The notes beneath the pieces were generated by a model, which worked only from the letters and a program-made list of their open reading frames with translations, had not been told where the DNA came from and did not search any database. Below are positions 1 to 6,658 of a DNA stretch of 64,000 nucleotides, piece after piece. The stretch is from contig CP050293.1 of the NCBI GenBank assembly GCA_014189435.1, forward strand, positions 811,001-875,000, in the 5' to 3' direction. Numbering within the stretch: position 1 is the first letter of the stretch; every line of letters begins with the position of its first letter. Source of the stretch: Mesorhizobium loti (GTDB lineage: Bacteria > Pseudomonadota > Alphaproteobacteria > Rhizobiales > Rhizobiaceae). The position numbers were made by a program, and so were the translations under genes.

Positions 1-1
1 C

Positions 2-97
2 GACCAATTCAAGCGCCAACTCGGCTGCTTCAACGAGTTCGAGCCGGGCGAGGTGCCTGAAGAGGAGCTGGAGACAGCCCATCAATCAGCGCCATGA
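2..97 (+). CDS. 3' end of an unidentified protein (partial)
   Basis: An open frame enters from the left edge and ends at TGA 95-97. Its first eighteen or so codons have almost only G or C in the third position, as in the real genes nearby, while the opposite-strand frame of the TetR gene over the same bases has poor third-position GC. This suggests that a rightward gene ends here and overlaps the 3' tail of the convergent TetR gene. The visible tail is acidic and I do not recognise it. It could still be a chance open frame. Confidence 0.35.
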   Translation, partial: DQFKRQLGCFNEFEPGEVPEEELETAHQSAP

Positions 98-656
98 GGA
101 CAGTGCGGTAATCCTCGGCCGAGGCGCCGGCCTCGATCGCCAGGGCGGCGCGGTCGAAGGCTGCGCCGAGCAGCGCGGTCAGCGCTTCCGCCGGCAATCT
201 CGTCATCGTCTGCGCCCGCATTGCCGCGACCAGCCCTTCGCGCAGCGAGCGGTTGCCGTGGCGGTTGTCGATCGCATCCATGACGGCGCGGCCAAGCACG
301 GCCGGCCCGTCGAGCAGCAACAGCCGCGTGCGGCCGGGCGCGCGCATGGCGGCAAGATAGGCATCCGAACCGGCAATCAGCGCGTCGCGCGCATCGAGCG
401 AGGGCGGCGAGGCGCGCTCGATCTCTTCGGCGACCGCTGCCGCCTCCTGCTCGACCACGGCGGCAAACAGCGCCTGCTTGTCGGCGAAGTGATGGTAGAG
501 CGCACCGCGCGTCACGCCGGCGGCGGCAGCAATCTCCGGCGTGCCGGTCTCGGCATAGGATTTTTCCGTAAACAGCTTTCGTGCCGCGGCAATCAGGTCG
601 GCGCGCGTCGCCTCCGTGCGGTCGCGGTTGGAGCGGCGTGCGGCTTCCTGTTGCAT
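30..656 (-). CDS. TetR/AcrR family transcriptional regulator
   Basis: A 208-residue protein with the size and layout of TetR repressors. A helix-turn-helix occupies about residues 22-62, including the typical segment GVTRGALYHHFADK, and the rest is the ligand-binding and dimerisation domain. It is divergent from the VOC gene at 723, and two imperfect palindromes lie in the 66-bp gap between them, so it probably represses both itself and that gene. The ligand is unknown. The last 14 residues after ALIDGL have codon use unlike the rest, perhaps because the gene reads into the end of a convergent neighbour. Confidence 0.9.
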   Translation of the reverse strand: MQQEAARRSNRDRTEATRADLIAAARKLFTEKSYAETGTPEIAAAAGVTRGALYHHFADKQALFAAVVEQEAAAVAEEIERASPPSLDARDALIAGSDAYLAAMRAPGRTRLLLLDGPAVLGRAVMDAIDNRHGNRSLREGLVAAMRAQTMTRLPAEALTALLGAAFDRAALAIEAGASAEDYRTVLMALIDGLSPAPLQAPRPARTR

Positions 657-700
657 ACATGCAGCCTGTATGTTAATTCAATCTACATGCAGACTGTATG
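654..700. promoter_or_regulatory. Tandem TetR operator candidates
   Basis: Two imperfect palindromes, each of the form TACA-N(7)-TGTA with a GCAG core, lie at 654-672 and 683-700, about 28 bp centre to centre. The first overlaps the TetR start codon. Spacing near three helical turns and the position between divergent genes fit cooperative binding of a TetR dimer pair. Confidence 0.65.
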
Positions 701-722
701 TTAGTTGACGGGAGAAGGAAAG

Positions 723-1148
723 ATGAAGACCACGAGCTACTACCCGGTGCTGATGACGGGCGACGTCGCCGGCACGACGGCGTTCTATGTCGAGCATTTC
801 GGTTTCCAGCCGCTGTTTACGAGCGACTGGTATGTGCATCTGCAATCGGTGGACAACAAACGCGTCAATCTGGGCATCGTCCAGGGCGACCATGAGACAA
901 TCCCGGAAGAGGGGCGGGGCCGCACCTCGGGCCTGCTGATCAATTTCGAGGTCCGCGACCCGGACGCGGCCTATGAGCGGGTCGTCGCTGCCGGCTTGCC
1001 GATCCTGCGTTCGCTGCGCGACGAGCCCTTCGGCCAGCGCCATTTCATCACCAAAGACCCCAATGGCGTGCTGATCGACGTCATCAAGCCGATCCCGCCG
1101 AGTGAGGCGTTTCTGGCGCAATACGCGGAAGGGGCGGCGGGAGCCTGA
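723..1148 (+). CDS. VOC family (glyoxalase/bleomycin resistance-like) protein
   Basis: A 141-residue vicinal-oxygen-chelate protein. It opens with the typical motif in which a strand is followed by [11 protein letters not shown] and a second half contains a [15 protein letters not shown] helix and a [11 protein letters not shown] closing strand. The ATG at 723 is chosen because GGAGAAGG sits seven to twelve bases upstream; a TTG at 705 is also in frame. The likely role is detoxification or a dioxygenase or isomerase reaction on a small molecule sensed by the divergent TetR regulator. The substrate cannot be read from the sequence. Confidence 0.85.
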   Translation: MKTTSYYPVLMTGDVAGTTAFYVEHFGFQPLFTSDWYVHLQSVDNKRVNLGIVQGDHETIPEEGRGRTSGLLINFEVRDPDAAYERVVAAGLPILRSLRDEPFGQRHFITKDPNGVLIDVIKPIPPSEAFLAQYAEGAAGA

Positions 1149-1157
1149 GCGCCCGCC

Positions 1158-2108
1158 TCAGCCAGCCCTTGCCACCGGCGTCACCGTCACCTGGCTGACG
1201 CCGGTGCGGCGCACGACGGTGCACAGCGTCTCGCGGCCGATGCGTTCGGCGTCGAGCATGCGCACGAGGTCGTCGACGCCGGTGACAGGACGGCCGTCGA
1301 TGGCGGCGATGATGTCGCCTTCTTTCAGGCCGGCCTTAGCCGCCGGACCATCCTTCTCGACGCTGCGCAGGCGCACGGCCGTGCTGGTCGAGACCTGTGA
1401 CAACAGCGCGGCGCGGCGCGGCAGATTGGTGGTGTCGGCCGAGATGCCGATAAAAGCGCGGCGCACGCGGCCGAAGCGGATGATCTCCGAAATGACGAAA
1501 TTGGCGGTGTTGGAGGCGACCGCGAAAGCGATGCCTTGCGCGCCATGGATCATGGCGGTGTTGACGCCGATGACCTCGCCGGCCGACGACACCAGCGGCC
1601 CGCCGGAATTGCCGGGGTTGAGTGCCGCGTCGGTCTGGATGACGTCGTCGATCAGCCGGCCGGTGGAGGCGCGCATCGAGCGGCCGAGCGCCGAGACGAC
1701 ACCGGAGGTGACGGTCCATTCGAAGCCGAGCGGATTGCCGATGGCAATGGCGATCTGGCCACGCCTGAGCCGCTTGGAATCGCCCAGCGGTGCGACATCG
1801 GCAAAACTGCCGTCGGCGCGCACCAGCGCGATGTCGGTGTCGGGGTCGCGGCCCAGCACGCGGCCTTCGCTGGACGACCCGTCCGGCATCGAGACGCGCA
1901 CTGTCCTGGCGTCGCCGACGACATGGAAGTTGGTGACGACCAGCCCGTCCGGCGCGATGACAAAGCCGGAACCATGGCCGCCCTGACCGCCGACGCGCTC
2001 GATGCGGCAGACGGCTGGGCCGATGCGGTCGACGGCGTCTGCCACCGTCATCGAATAGGCGTCAAGCAACGTGTCATCAGATTGGAATTTGGTGGCGGCG
2101 AGGGCCAT
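1158..2108 (-). CDS. HtrA-like S1C serine protease with PDZ domain
   Basis: A 316-residue trypsin-like protease followed by one PDZ domain. The full catalytic triad is visible: H62 in TNFHVVGD, D92 in DTDIALV and S168 in GNSGGP. The PDZ domain lies at about residues 225-310. There is no clear signal peptide or membrane anchor at the N-terminus, which is unusual for periplasmic HtrA/Deg proteins, so it may be cytoplasmic or the start may lie elsewhere. It is divergent from a related gene at 2277 that has lost the triad; the two share a 168-bp promoter region. Confidence 0.9.
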   Translation of the reverse strand: MALAATKFQSDDTLLDAYSMTVADAVDRIGPAVCRIERVGGQGGHGSGFVIAPDGLVVTNFHVVGDARTVRVSMPDGSSSEGRVLGRDPDTDIALVRADGSFADVAPLGDSKRLRRGQIAIAIGNPLGFEWTVTSGVVSALGRSMRASTGRLIDDVIQTDAALNPGNSGGPLVSSAGEVIGVNTAMIHGAQGIAFAVASNTANFVISEIIRFGRVRRAFIGISADTTNLPRRAALLSQVSTSTAVRLRSVEKDGPAAKAGLKEGDIIAAIDGRPVTGVDDLVRMLDAERIGRETLCTVVRRTGVSQVTVTPVARAG

Positions 2109-2276
2109 GATCAGGCTCCGTGTTTTCAGGCGAAAGGATGACTATATGTGCGGAGCGGGCCGAACCGTCGCGACCTGACCAGATGGCCAGTCAAACCAGC
2201 AACTAGCCGTCAGGCGAGTACCTCCGGGCGCGCTGTCGAGCGATATCTGGGGCATGGATGAACCCAGGAGATATTC

Positions 2277-3149
2277 ATGAGCGACTTCAATCTGAATGCA
2301 TTTTCCGACGCCATCGCCGATCTCGCGGCACAAGCGGCTCCGGCAACGGCGAGTTTCGCCACGCATCATCATCGCACGGCAAGCGCCTTTCACTGGCGTG
2401 ACGGCTATTTCGTCACCGCCGAAGAGGCCGTCGAGGCCGGCGAGGAGATCGAGCTGGTGCTGGCCTCGGGCGAGACCGTGAAGGCCGAACTGATCGGCCG
2501 CGATCCGTCGACCGGCGTTGCCCTGCTGAAGCCGGCGGGGGCCGTCAGCGCCGCGCCGTTGGCCAAGGCCGATGCAGTGCGGCCGGGCAACATCGCCATC
2601 GCCATCGGCAACAGCCAGGGCTCGGCTCTGGCCGTGTCGGGTTCGGTCGGCGAAGTCGGTCCGGCCTGGCGCTCGATGCGCGGCGGCGCCATCGACCGGC
2701 GCATCAATCTTGCCGTCGGCGCCGGCGGCCGTTTCGAGGGCGGTCCGGTGCTCGATGCCAAGGGCGCGCTGATCGGCATGCTGTTGTTCGGACCGCGCCA
2801 CCGGGCGCTGGTCATGCCTTACGAGACGATAGAGCGGGCGGTCGCGACCCTGCGTGAGAAAGGCCATGTCGCGCGCGGTTATCTCGGCGCCGGCCTGCAT
2901 CCGGTACGCGACCGCGACGCGCATGGCGCGATGGTGATGAGCCTCGATGACGAGGGTCCCGCCAAGGCCGCCGGCCTCTCGCTCGGCGACATTATCGTGG
3001 CGTGGAACGGCGAGGCCGTGCATGGTCCGCGCGACCTGATCCGCAGGCTTGGACCCGACAGCGCCGGCGCTTTGGTGACGCTCGGCGTGGTGCGCGGCGG
3101 CGAACAGCGCGATGTCGCGCTGACGATCGGCGAAAAGCCGCTGAGTTGA
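2277..3149 (+). CDS. Catalytically dead HtrA-like paralogue (pseudoprotease)
   Basis: A 290-residue protein that aligns along its length with the neighbouring active protease: the strands GRDPSTGVALLKP, GNIAIAIGNSQG and the C-terminal PDZ domain (about residues 200-285, with AKAAGLSLGDIIVAWNG) are all kept. Each triad position is replaced: the His position is E50, the Asp position G80 and the Ser position E154 within RFEGGP. The frame is intact with normal codon use, so it is a maintained protein rather than a decaying gene. It may bind substrates, or regulate the divergent protease or the LuxR-type protein four bases downstream. An ATG start with GGAGA upstream is used. Confidence 0.85.
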   Translation: MSDFNLNAFSDAIADLAAQAAPATASFATHHHRTASAFHWRDGYFVTAEEAVEAGEEIELVLASGETVKAELIGRDPSTGVALLKPAGAVSAAPLAKADAVRPGNIAIAIGNSQGSALAVSGSVGEVGPAWRSMRGGAIDRRINLAVGAGGRFEGGPVLDAKGALIGMLLFGPRHRALVMPYETIERAVATLREKGHVARGYLGAGLHPVRDRDAHGAMVMSLDDEGPAKAAGLSLGDIIVAWNGEAVHGPRDLIRRLGPDSAGALVTLGVVRGGEQRDVALTIGEKPLS

Positions 3150-3153
3150 GAGG

Positions 3154-3783
3154 ATGATGGACACGCTCACCAGCGACCGGATTATGACAGACGGCGCCGT
3201 CTTGCGGCGGCTGGTGGTGCTGATTGCGCTTGGCGATGCGTCACGCGCCGAGCGCCTGGCGGCCTCGCTTGCCGCCAGCGATGATCTGTTGCCGGTCGTA
3301 GCCGGCAGAGCCGACGTCGCCATCGTTGACGACCGGAGCGGTGAGGCGGTGCCGGCCGCCATTCCAAGGGTGCTGCTGTCGGGACGCGGCGACGAGCGGC
3401 CCACCGATGAGGTGTTGGCCGTCATGGCGGCGGGCGCGGACGATTTGTTGATCGCCGCGGCAGTGCGGCTGGCTGCGGCCGGCTATCGCGTATCGAACGA
3501 TGGCAGAAGCGGGCGCCGTGAGCATTTCCATGCCGGTGATGGCGAGCCGTTCGAGGAGGAAACCCCCGACGAGCATGCGATCCGGCCTTCGCTGTCGCCG
3601 CGCGAAGCGGAAGTGCTGGCGCTGCTGGCCGAGGGCGCGCCCAACAAGGTGATCGCGCGGCGCCTCAACATTTCCGTGCACACGGCGAAGTTCCACGTCG
3701 CCGCAATCCTGATCAAGCTCGGTGCGGCCAACCGCACCGACGCGATCGCCATTGCGATGCGGCAGGGGCTGGTGCTGGTCTGA
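3154..3783 (+). CDS. LuxR-type response regulator with degenerate receiver region
   Basis: A 209-residue protein. Residues 146-209 are a clear LuxR/FixJ helix-turn-helix, starting SLSPREAEVLALLAEG and containing NKVIARRLNISVHTAKFHV. The first 110 or so residues look like a shortened receiver fold (ADVAIVDDR strand, then IPRVLLSGRG) but lack the usual conserved lysine and full acidic pocket, so phosphorylation is doubtful. It starts four bases after the pseudoprotease gene and is surely co-transcribed with it. No sensor kinase gene is adjacent. Confidence 0.8.
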   Translation: MMDTLTSDRIMTDGAVLRRLVVLIALGDASRAERLAASLAASDDLLPVVAGRADVAIVDDRSGEAVPAAIPRVLLSGRGDERPTDEVLAVMAAGADDLLIAAAVRLAAAGYRVSNDGRSGRREHFHAGDGEPFEEETPDEHAIRPSLSPREAEVLALLAEGAPNKVIARRLNISVHTAKFHVAAILIKLGAANRTDAIAIAMRQGLVLV

Positions 3784-3789
3784 TGTCGA

Positions 3790-4179
3790 TCACACTGCCG
3801 CTTCAATGTCAGTGAGGCGGAAATCCTCACCTTTGAACAATAGCGGCATGGCTTCGAGCCGCGCCGCGGCATAGGCGATGCAATCGCCGAAATTCAGCGC
3901 CGCCGGGTGCCGACCCTTGCCGTAGCGCAGGAACGCCTGGCGGGCGACGGCGGCGTGGTCGGCGGTAAAGGCGATCGTCTCAATCGAGGAGCTGCGCAGG
4001 AAGCTATCGAGGCGATCCAGGATTTCATCTTGCTGGCCGCTTGCGAGCACCATTGTCGTTTCAAGGAAGGTTGGCGCGGTCAGTAGCCGTCTCTTGGCTT
4101 GTGCGATCGCCAGCACGAAACGTTCGTAGCCTGGTTCGAGACGCAGAATGGCGACCAGGACCGAGGAATCGATGATCAT
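3790..4179 (-). CDS. vapC: VapC-type PIN-domain toxin
   Basis: A 129-residue PIN-domain ribonuclease. The acidic metal-binding residues of the family are present: D4 in MIIDSSVLVAI, E40, D99 in the FGDCIAYAAA motif and D119 near the C-terminus in GEDFRLTDI. VapC toxins cleave specific RNAs such as initiator tRNA or rRNA loops when freed from the antitoxin. It overlaps the 3' end of the antitoxin gene by four bases, which fits translational coupling. It is convergent with the LuxR gene that ends six bases away. Confidence 0.9.
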   Translation of the reverse strand: MIIDSSVLVAILRLEPGYERFVLAIAQAKRRLLTAPTFLETTMVLASGQQDEILDRLDSFLRSSSIETIAFTADHAAVARQAFLRYGKGRHPAALNFGDCIAYAAARLEAMPLLFKGEDFRLTDIEAAV

Positions 4180-4442
4180 TTCGTCGGGATTCCGAACTCA
4201 TCATAACCGAGGATCTCGTCATCGGTCATCGCATTCTCACGTCTGGGGACTTTTCCGGCGCTGTCGGCAATCGCCATCAACCGCTGAAACAAGTCGTCGG
4301 TTTCGTCGCGCGGCACCAGCCGCTCGCGCGCAACTTCGCGCTCGAGGCTCTGGCGGATCGCTTCGGTCACGGACACTCGGCGACGGCGTGCAAGCTCGCG
4401 CGCCAATTGCTCGACTTCCATGTTCTTGATCGACAGCGCCAT
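4176..4442 (-). CDS. vapB: VapB-type antitoxin
   Basis: An 88-residue protein of the VapB family that pairs with alphaproteobacterial PIN toxins. The N-terminal part (MALSIKNMEVEQLARELA) is the DNA-binding and dimerisation region and the charged C-terminus would wrap the toxin. It precedes the toxin gene with a four-base overlap. The operator-like inverted repeat at 4441-4469 covers the start codon, which fits autorepression by the VapBC complex. Confidence 0.9.
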   Translation of the reverse strand: MALSIKNMEVEQLARELARRRRVSVTEAIRQSLEREVARERLVPRDETDDLFQRLMAIADSAGKVPRRENAMTDDEILGYDEFGIPTK

Positions 4443-4469
4443 TCTATAATCTACCTGTTTATATAGAAT
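4441..4469. promoter_or_regulatory. VapBC operator candidate
   Basis: A perfect inverted repeat, ATTCTATA and TATAGAAT, with a 13-bp spacer. It lies at the start of the antitoxin gene in an AT-rich patch unlike the surrounding DNA, as expected for the autoregulatory site of a toxin-antitoxin operon. Confidence 0.6.
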
Positions 4470-4619
4470 ATATAGTAGCAGCTCGATGAATCCAACGGAT
4501 TTCCTGTGCCACCCGCGCCGGCCTCCGCAGCGTCACCATGGCGTCGTAGCGCAAGCTCTTGTATCCGGCAGCGGCGCGGGCAAGGATCACTTGAAGAAGC
4601 ACAGGGAAGCGGAGGAAAA

Positions 4620-5486
4620 ATGTCGCTCGAGGGAAAGACGCTGTTCATCTCCGGTGGGTCGCGCGGCATCGGGCTGGCGATCGCGCTGCGCGCCGCGCGC
4701 GACGGCGCCAATGTGACGATCGCGGCCAAGACCGCCGAGCCGCATCCGAAGCTGCCGGGCACGATCTATACGGCGGCCGAAGAGATCGAGCAGGCCGGCG
4801 GCAAGGCGTTGCCTGTGCTATGCGACATCCGCGAGGAGGCACAGGTCGCCGAGGCGGTCGCCAGAACCGTCGAAAAATTCGGCGGCATCGATATCTGCGT
4901 CAACAATGCCAGCGCCATTCAGCTCACCAGCACGCTGGAGACCGACATGAAGCGCTACGACCTGATGCATCAGATCAACACGCGTGGCACCTTCCTGGTG
5001 TCCAAAATGTGCATTCCGCACCTGAAGTTGGCTGCAAATCCTCACATCCTGAATCTGGCGCCGCCGCTCGACATGAAGGCCAAATGGTTCAAGAACCACG
5101 TCGCCTACACGATGGCCAAGTTCGGCATGTCGATGTGCACGCTTGGCATGAGCGCCGAGTTCGCCAGGGACGGTATCGCGGTCAATTCGCTGTGGCCGAT
5201 CTCGACCATCGACACGGCAGCGGTACGCAATCTGCTGGGTGGCGCGACAGTGGCAGCGATGAGCCGTTTGCCCGACATCATGGCCGACGCCGCGTATGCC
5301 ATTTTCATGCGGCCGTCGCGCGAGGCATCAGGCAATTTCTACATCGACGAGGAGGTTCTGCGCGCCGAGGGCGTCAGCGACTTTTCGGTCTATGCGCCTG
5401 ATGCGACCGGGCCGCTGGCAGGCGATTTCTTTGTCCCTGATGAGGTGTTTGCCCGCACGGACAGCAAGATCAAGAGCATTTACTGA
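4620..5486 (+). CDS. SDR family oxidoreductase, HSDL2-like
   Basis: A 288-residue short-chain dehydrogenase. The cofactor-binding motif SGGSRGIGLA is at residues 11-20, the NNAS motif at 95-98 and the YxxxK pair at Y163 and K167 (AYTMAKFGMSMC). The sequence after the catalytic region (MKAKWFKNHVAYTMAKFGM) is typical of the HSDL2-like group, whose substrates are fatty-acid or steroid related and not well defined. The position usually held by the catalytic serine (LNLSPP in related proteins) is alanine here (A147 in LNLAPP). The ATG at 4620 is preceded by GGAGG with good spacing. Confidence 0.85.
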   Translation: MSLEGKTLFISGGSRGIGLAIALRAARDGANVTIAAKTAEPHPKLPGTIYTAAEEIEQAGGKALPVLCDIREEAQVAEAVARTVEKFGGIDICVNNASAIQLTSTLETDMKRYDLMHQINTRGTFLVSKMCIPHLKLAANPHILNLAPPLDMKAKWFKNHVAYTMAKFGMSMCTLGMSAEFARDGIAVNSLWPISTIDTAAVRNLLGGATVAAMSRLPDIMADAAYAIFMRPSREASGNFYIDEEVLRAEGVSDFSVYAPDATGPLAGDFFVPDEVFARTDSKIKSIY

Positions 5487-5837
5487 CGCCGCGCCGGCGC
5501 TGCCCCTCAACCGCCTGCCGCACACATTGGCGATCGCGTGCATGGCAGCTTGGCGCATGCATTGTCTTTATGCGGCGCTGGTCGACCCCCACTCCGTCTC
5601 GGCTTCGCCGAGCCACCTCTCCCCCGATCGACGGGGTAGAGGAAACGCGCCAGGCTTTTTGCCGTCAACGCTCGTCCAGCAACGCTCCCTTCCTTTCCCT
5701 CCGGAGGGGAAGGTGGCGCTGCGAAGCAGCGACGGATTGGGGGAACCACGTGGCAATCAAGCCTCGGGCCGCTCAGTCATGCCAGTCACGGAAGATGTGC
5801 GCATAGCGTAGCGTAAAACGGGAAGAAGGAAGCTGCC
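5487..5837. other. Gene-free gap with mosaic repeat
   Basis: A 351-bp stretch without a supportable gene between the SDR gene and the convergent YqhA-like gene. Most of it is the interspersed repeat at 5583-5755. I see no promoter or terminator that I can defend. Confidence 0.6.
5583..5755. repeat. RIME-like rhizobial intergenic mosaic repeat
   Basis: This block has the look of the interspersed mosaic repeats found between genes in rhizobia: a CTCGGCTTCGCCGAG hairpin, CCTCTCCCCC, a palindromic GATCGACGGGGTAGAGG segment, then CCCTCCGGAGGGGAAGGTGG and GCTGCGAAGCAGCGA. It consists of several short palindromes and sits between convergent genes. I recognise the pattern but cannot run a genome-wide search to confirm copy number. 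Confidence 0.6.
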
Positions 5838-6353
5838 TCACGCCTCGTCCTTCTTGCCTTTGCTCAGGCCCATCAGCCGGTCGATATAGGCGAGCATGAG
5901 GGCCGAGACGACGAAGGCGAGGTGGATGATGGTCAGCCACATCAACTGCTCGGTCGTGTAGGACGACGAGTTCAGGAACACCTGCAAGAGATGGATGGAC
6001 GAGATGGCGACGATGGTCGAGGCGACCTTGACCTTCAGCGAGCCGACATCGATCGTGCCCAGCCAGTGCACGCCGCCGTCTTGGTCGTCGAAGCGGCTGA
6101 CGAAATTCTCGTAGCCCGAGATGATGACCATCACCACCAACGAGGCGACCAGTGCGGCATCGATCAGGCCGAGCATTTTCAGGATCGTGTCGGTGTCGCC
6201 GAGCGTGAACGCCAGGGTGATGAATTCATAAAGCTTCTTGCCGAAGGACAGCGCATAGACGGCCAATGCCAGGGCCAGGCCGATATAGAAGACGACGAGC
6301 AACCAGCGCGAGGCGAGAATGATCGATTCGATGGCGAGTTCGAGACGCTTCAT
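5838..6353 (-). CDS. YqhA/TIGR00645 family membrane protein
   Basis: A 171-residue integral membrane protein with four predicted membrane segments at about residues 12-34, 62-80, 112-127 and 137-156. The motif MKRLELAIESIILASRW at the start and the segment ISGYENFVSRFDD are characteristic of the YqhA family, which is widespread but functionally uncharacterised. The start at 6353 is chosen because the family begins with this motif; an in-frame extension to 6641 would run through the terminator at 6422-6453 and is rejected. Confidence 0.85.
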   Translation of the reverse strand: MKRLELAIESIILASRWLLVVFYIGLALALAVYALSFGKKLYEFITLAFTLGDTDTILKMLGLIDAALVASLVVMVIISGYENFVSRFDDQDGGVHWLGTIDVGSLKVKVASTIVAISSIHLLQVFLNSSSYTTEQLMWLTIIHLAFVVSALMLAYIDRLMGLSKGKKDEA

Positions 6354-6421
6354 AAGACGGTTCCGGCTGTTATCTTTCGGACAATGGCCGTATTCGGTCA
6401 GGTCGCCACTGTTTGCAAGAC

Positions 6422-6453
6422 AAAAAAACCCCGCCGGAGAGGGTCCGGCGGGG
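6422..6453 (-). terminator. Rho-independent terminator of the OmpA-family gene
   Basis: A perfect 10-bp GC stem (6429-6438 with 6444-6453) and 5-base loop, followed in the leftward direction by seven T. It lies downstream of the OmpA-family gene and upstream of the YqhA-like gene on the same strand, so the two are transcribed separately. Confidence 0.9.
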
Positions 6454-6580
6454 CTCAATGCGTCCCGCTGGAGTCGGGACGGGGCAGGGAACGCCCAGCC
6501 TTGAATCTGGGGTAGGTGCGCCTTCGATTCAATGAGCCCGGTTGCATAGCGGTACAATTCTTGTTGAACCCGGAAGGTCG

Positions 6581-6609
6581 ATCCATCCCCGGCAGGGCCG
6601 GGGATGGAT
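6581..6609 (-). other. Long perfect hairpin in the OmpA 3' untranslated region
   Basis: A 13-bp perfect inverted repeat with a 3-base loop, 50 bases past the OmpA-family stop codon and before the terminator. There is no T-run, so it is more likely an mRNA 3'-end stabilising structure or protein-binding site than a terminator. Confidence 0.6.
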
Positions 6610-6658
6610 GCTTGTCGTGCCGATTCCACAAACCAGGTCATGGTTTTGAAATCATGAC

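Noticed and set aside
2142..3425. A 427-codon minus-strand open frame across the pseudoprotease gene
   Set aside because: The plus-strand protein shows homology along its full length with the neighbouring protease; the minus-strand frame has no recognisable domain.
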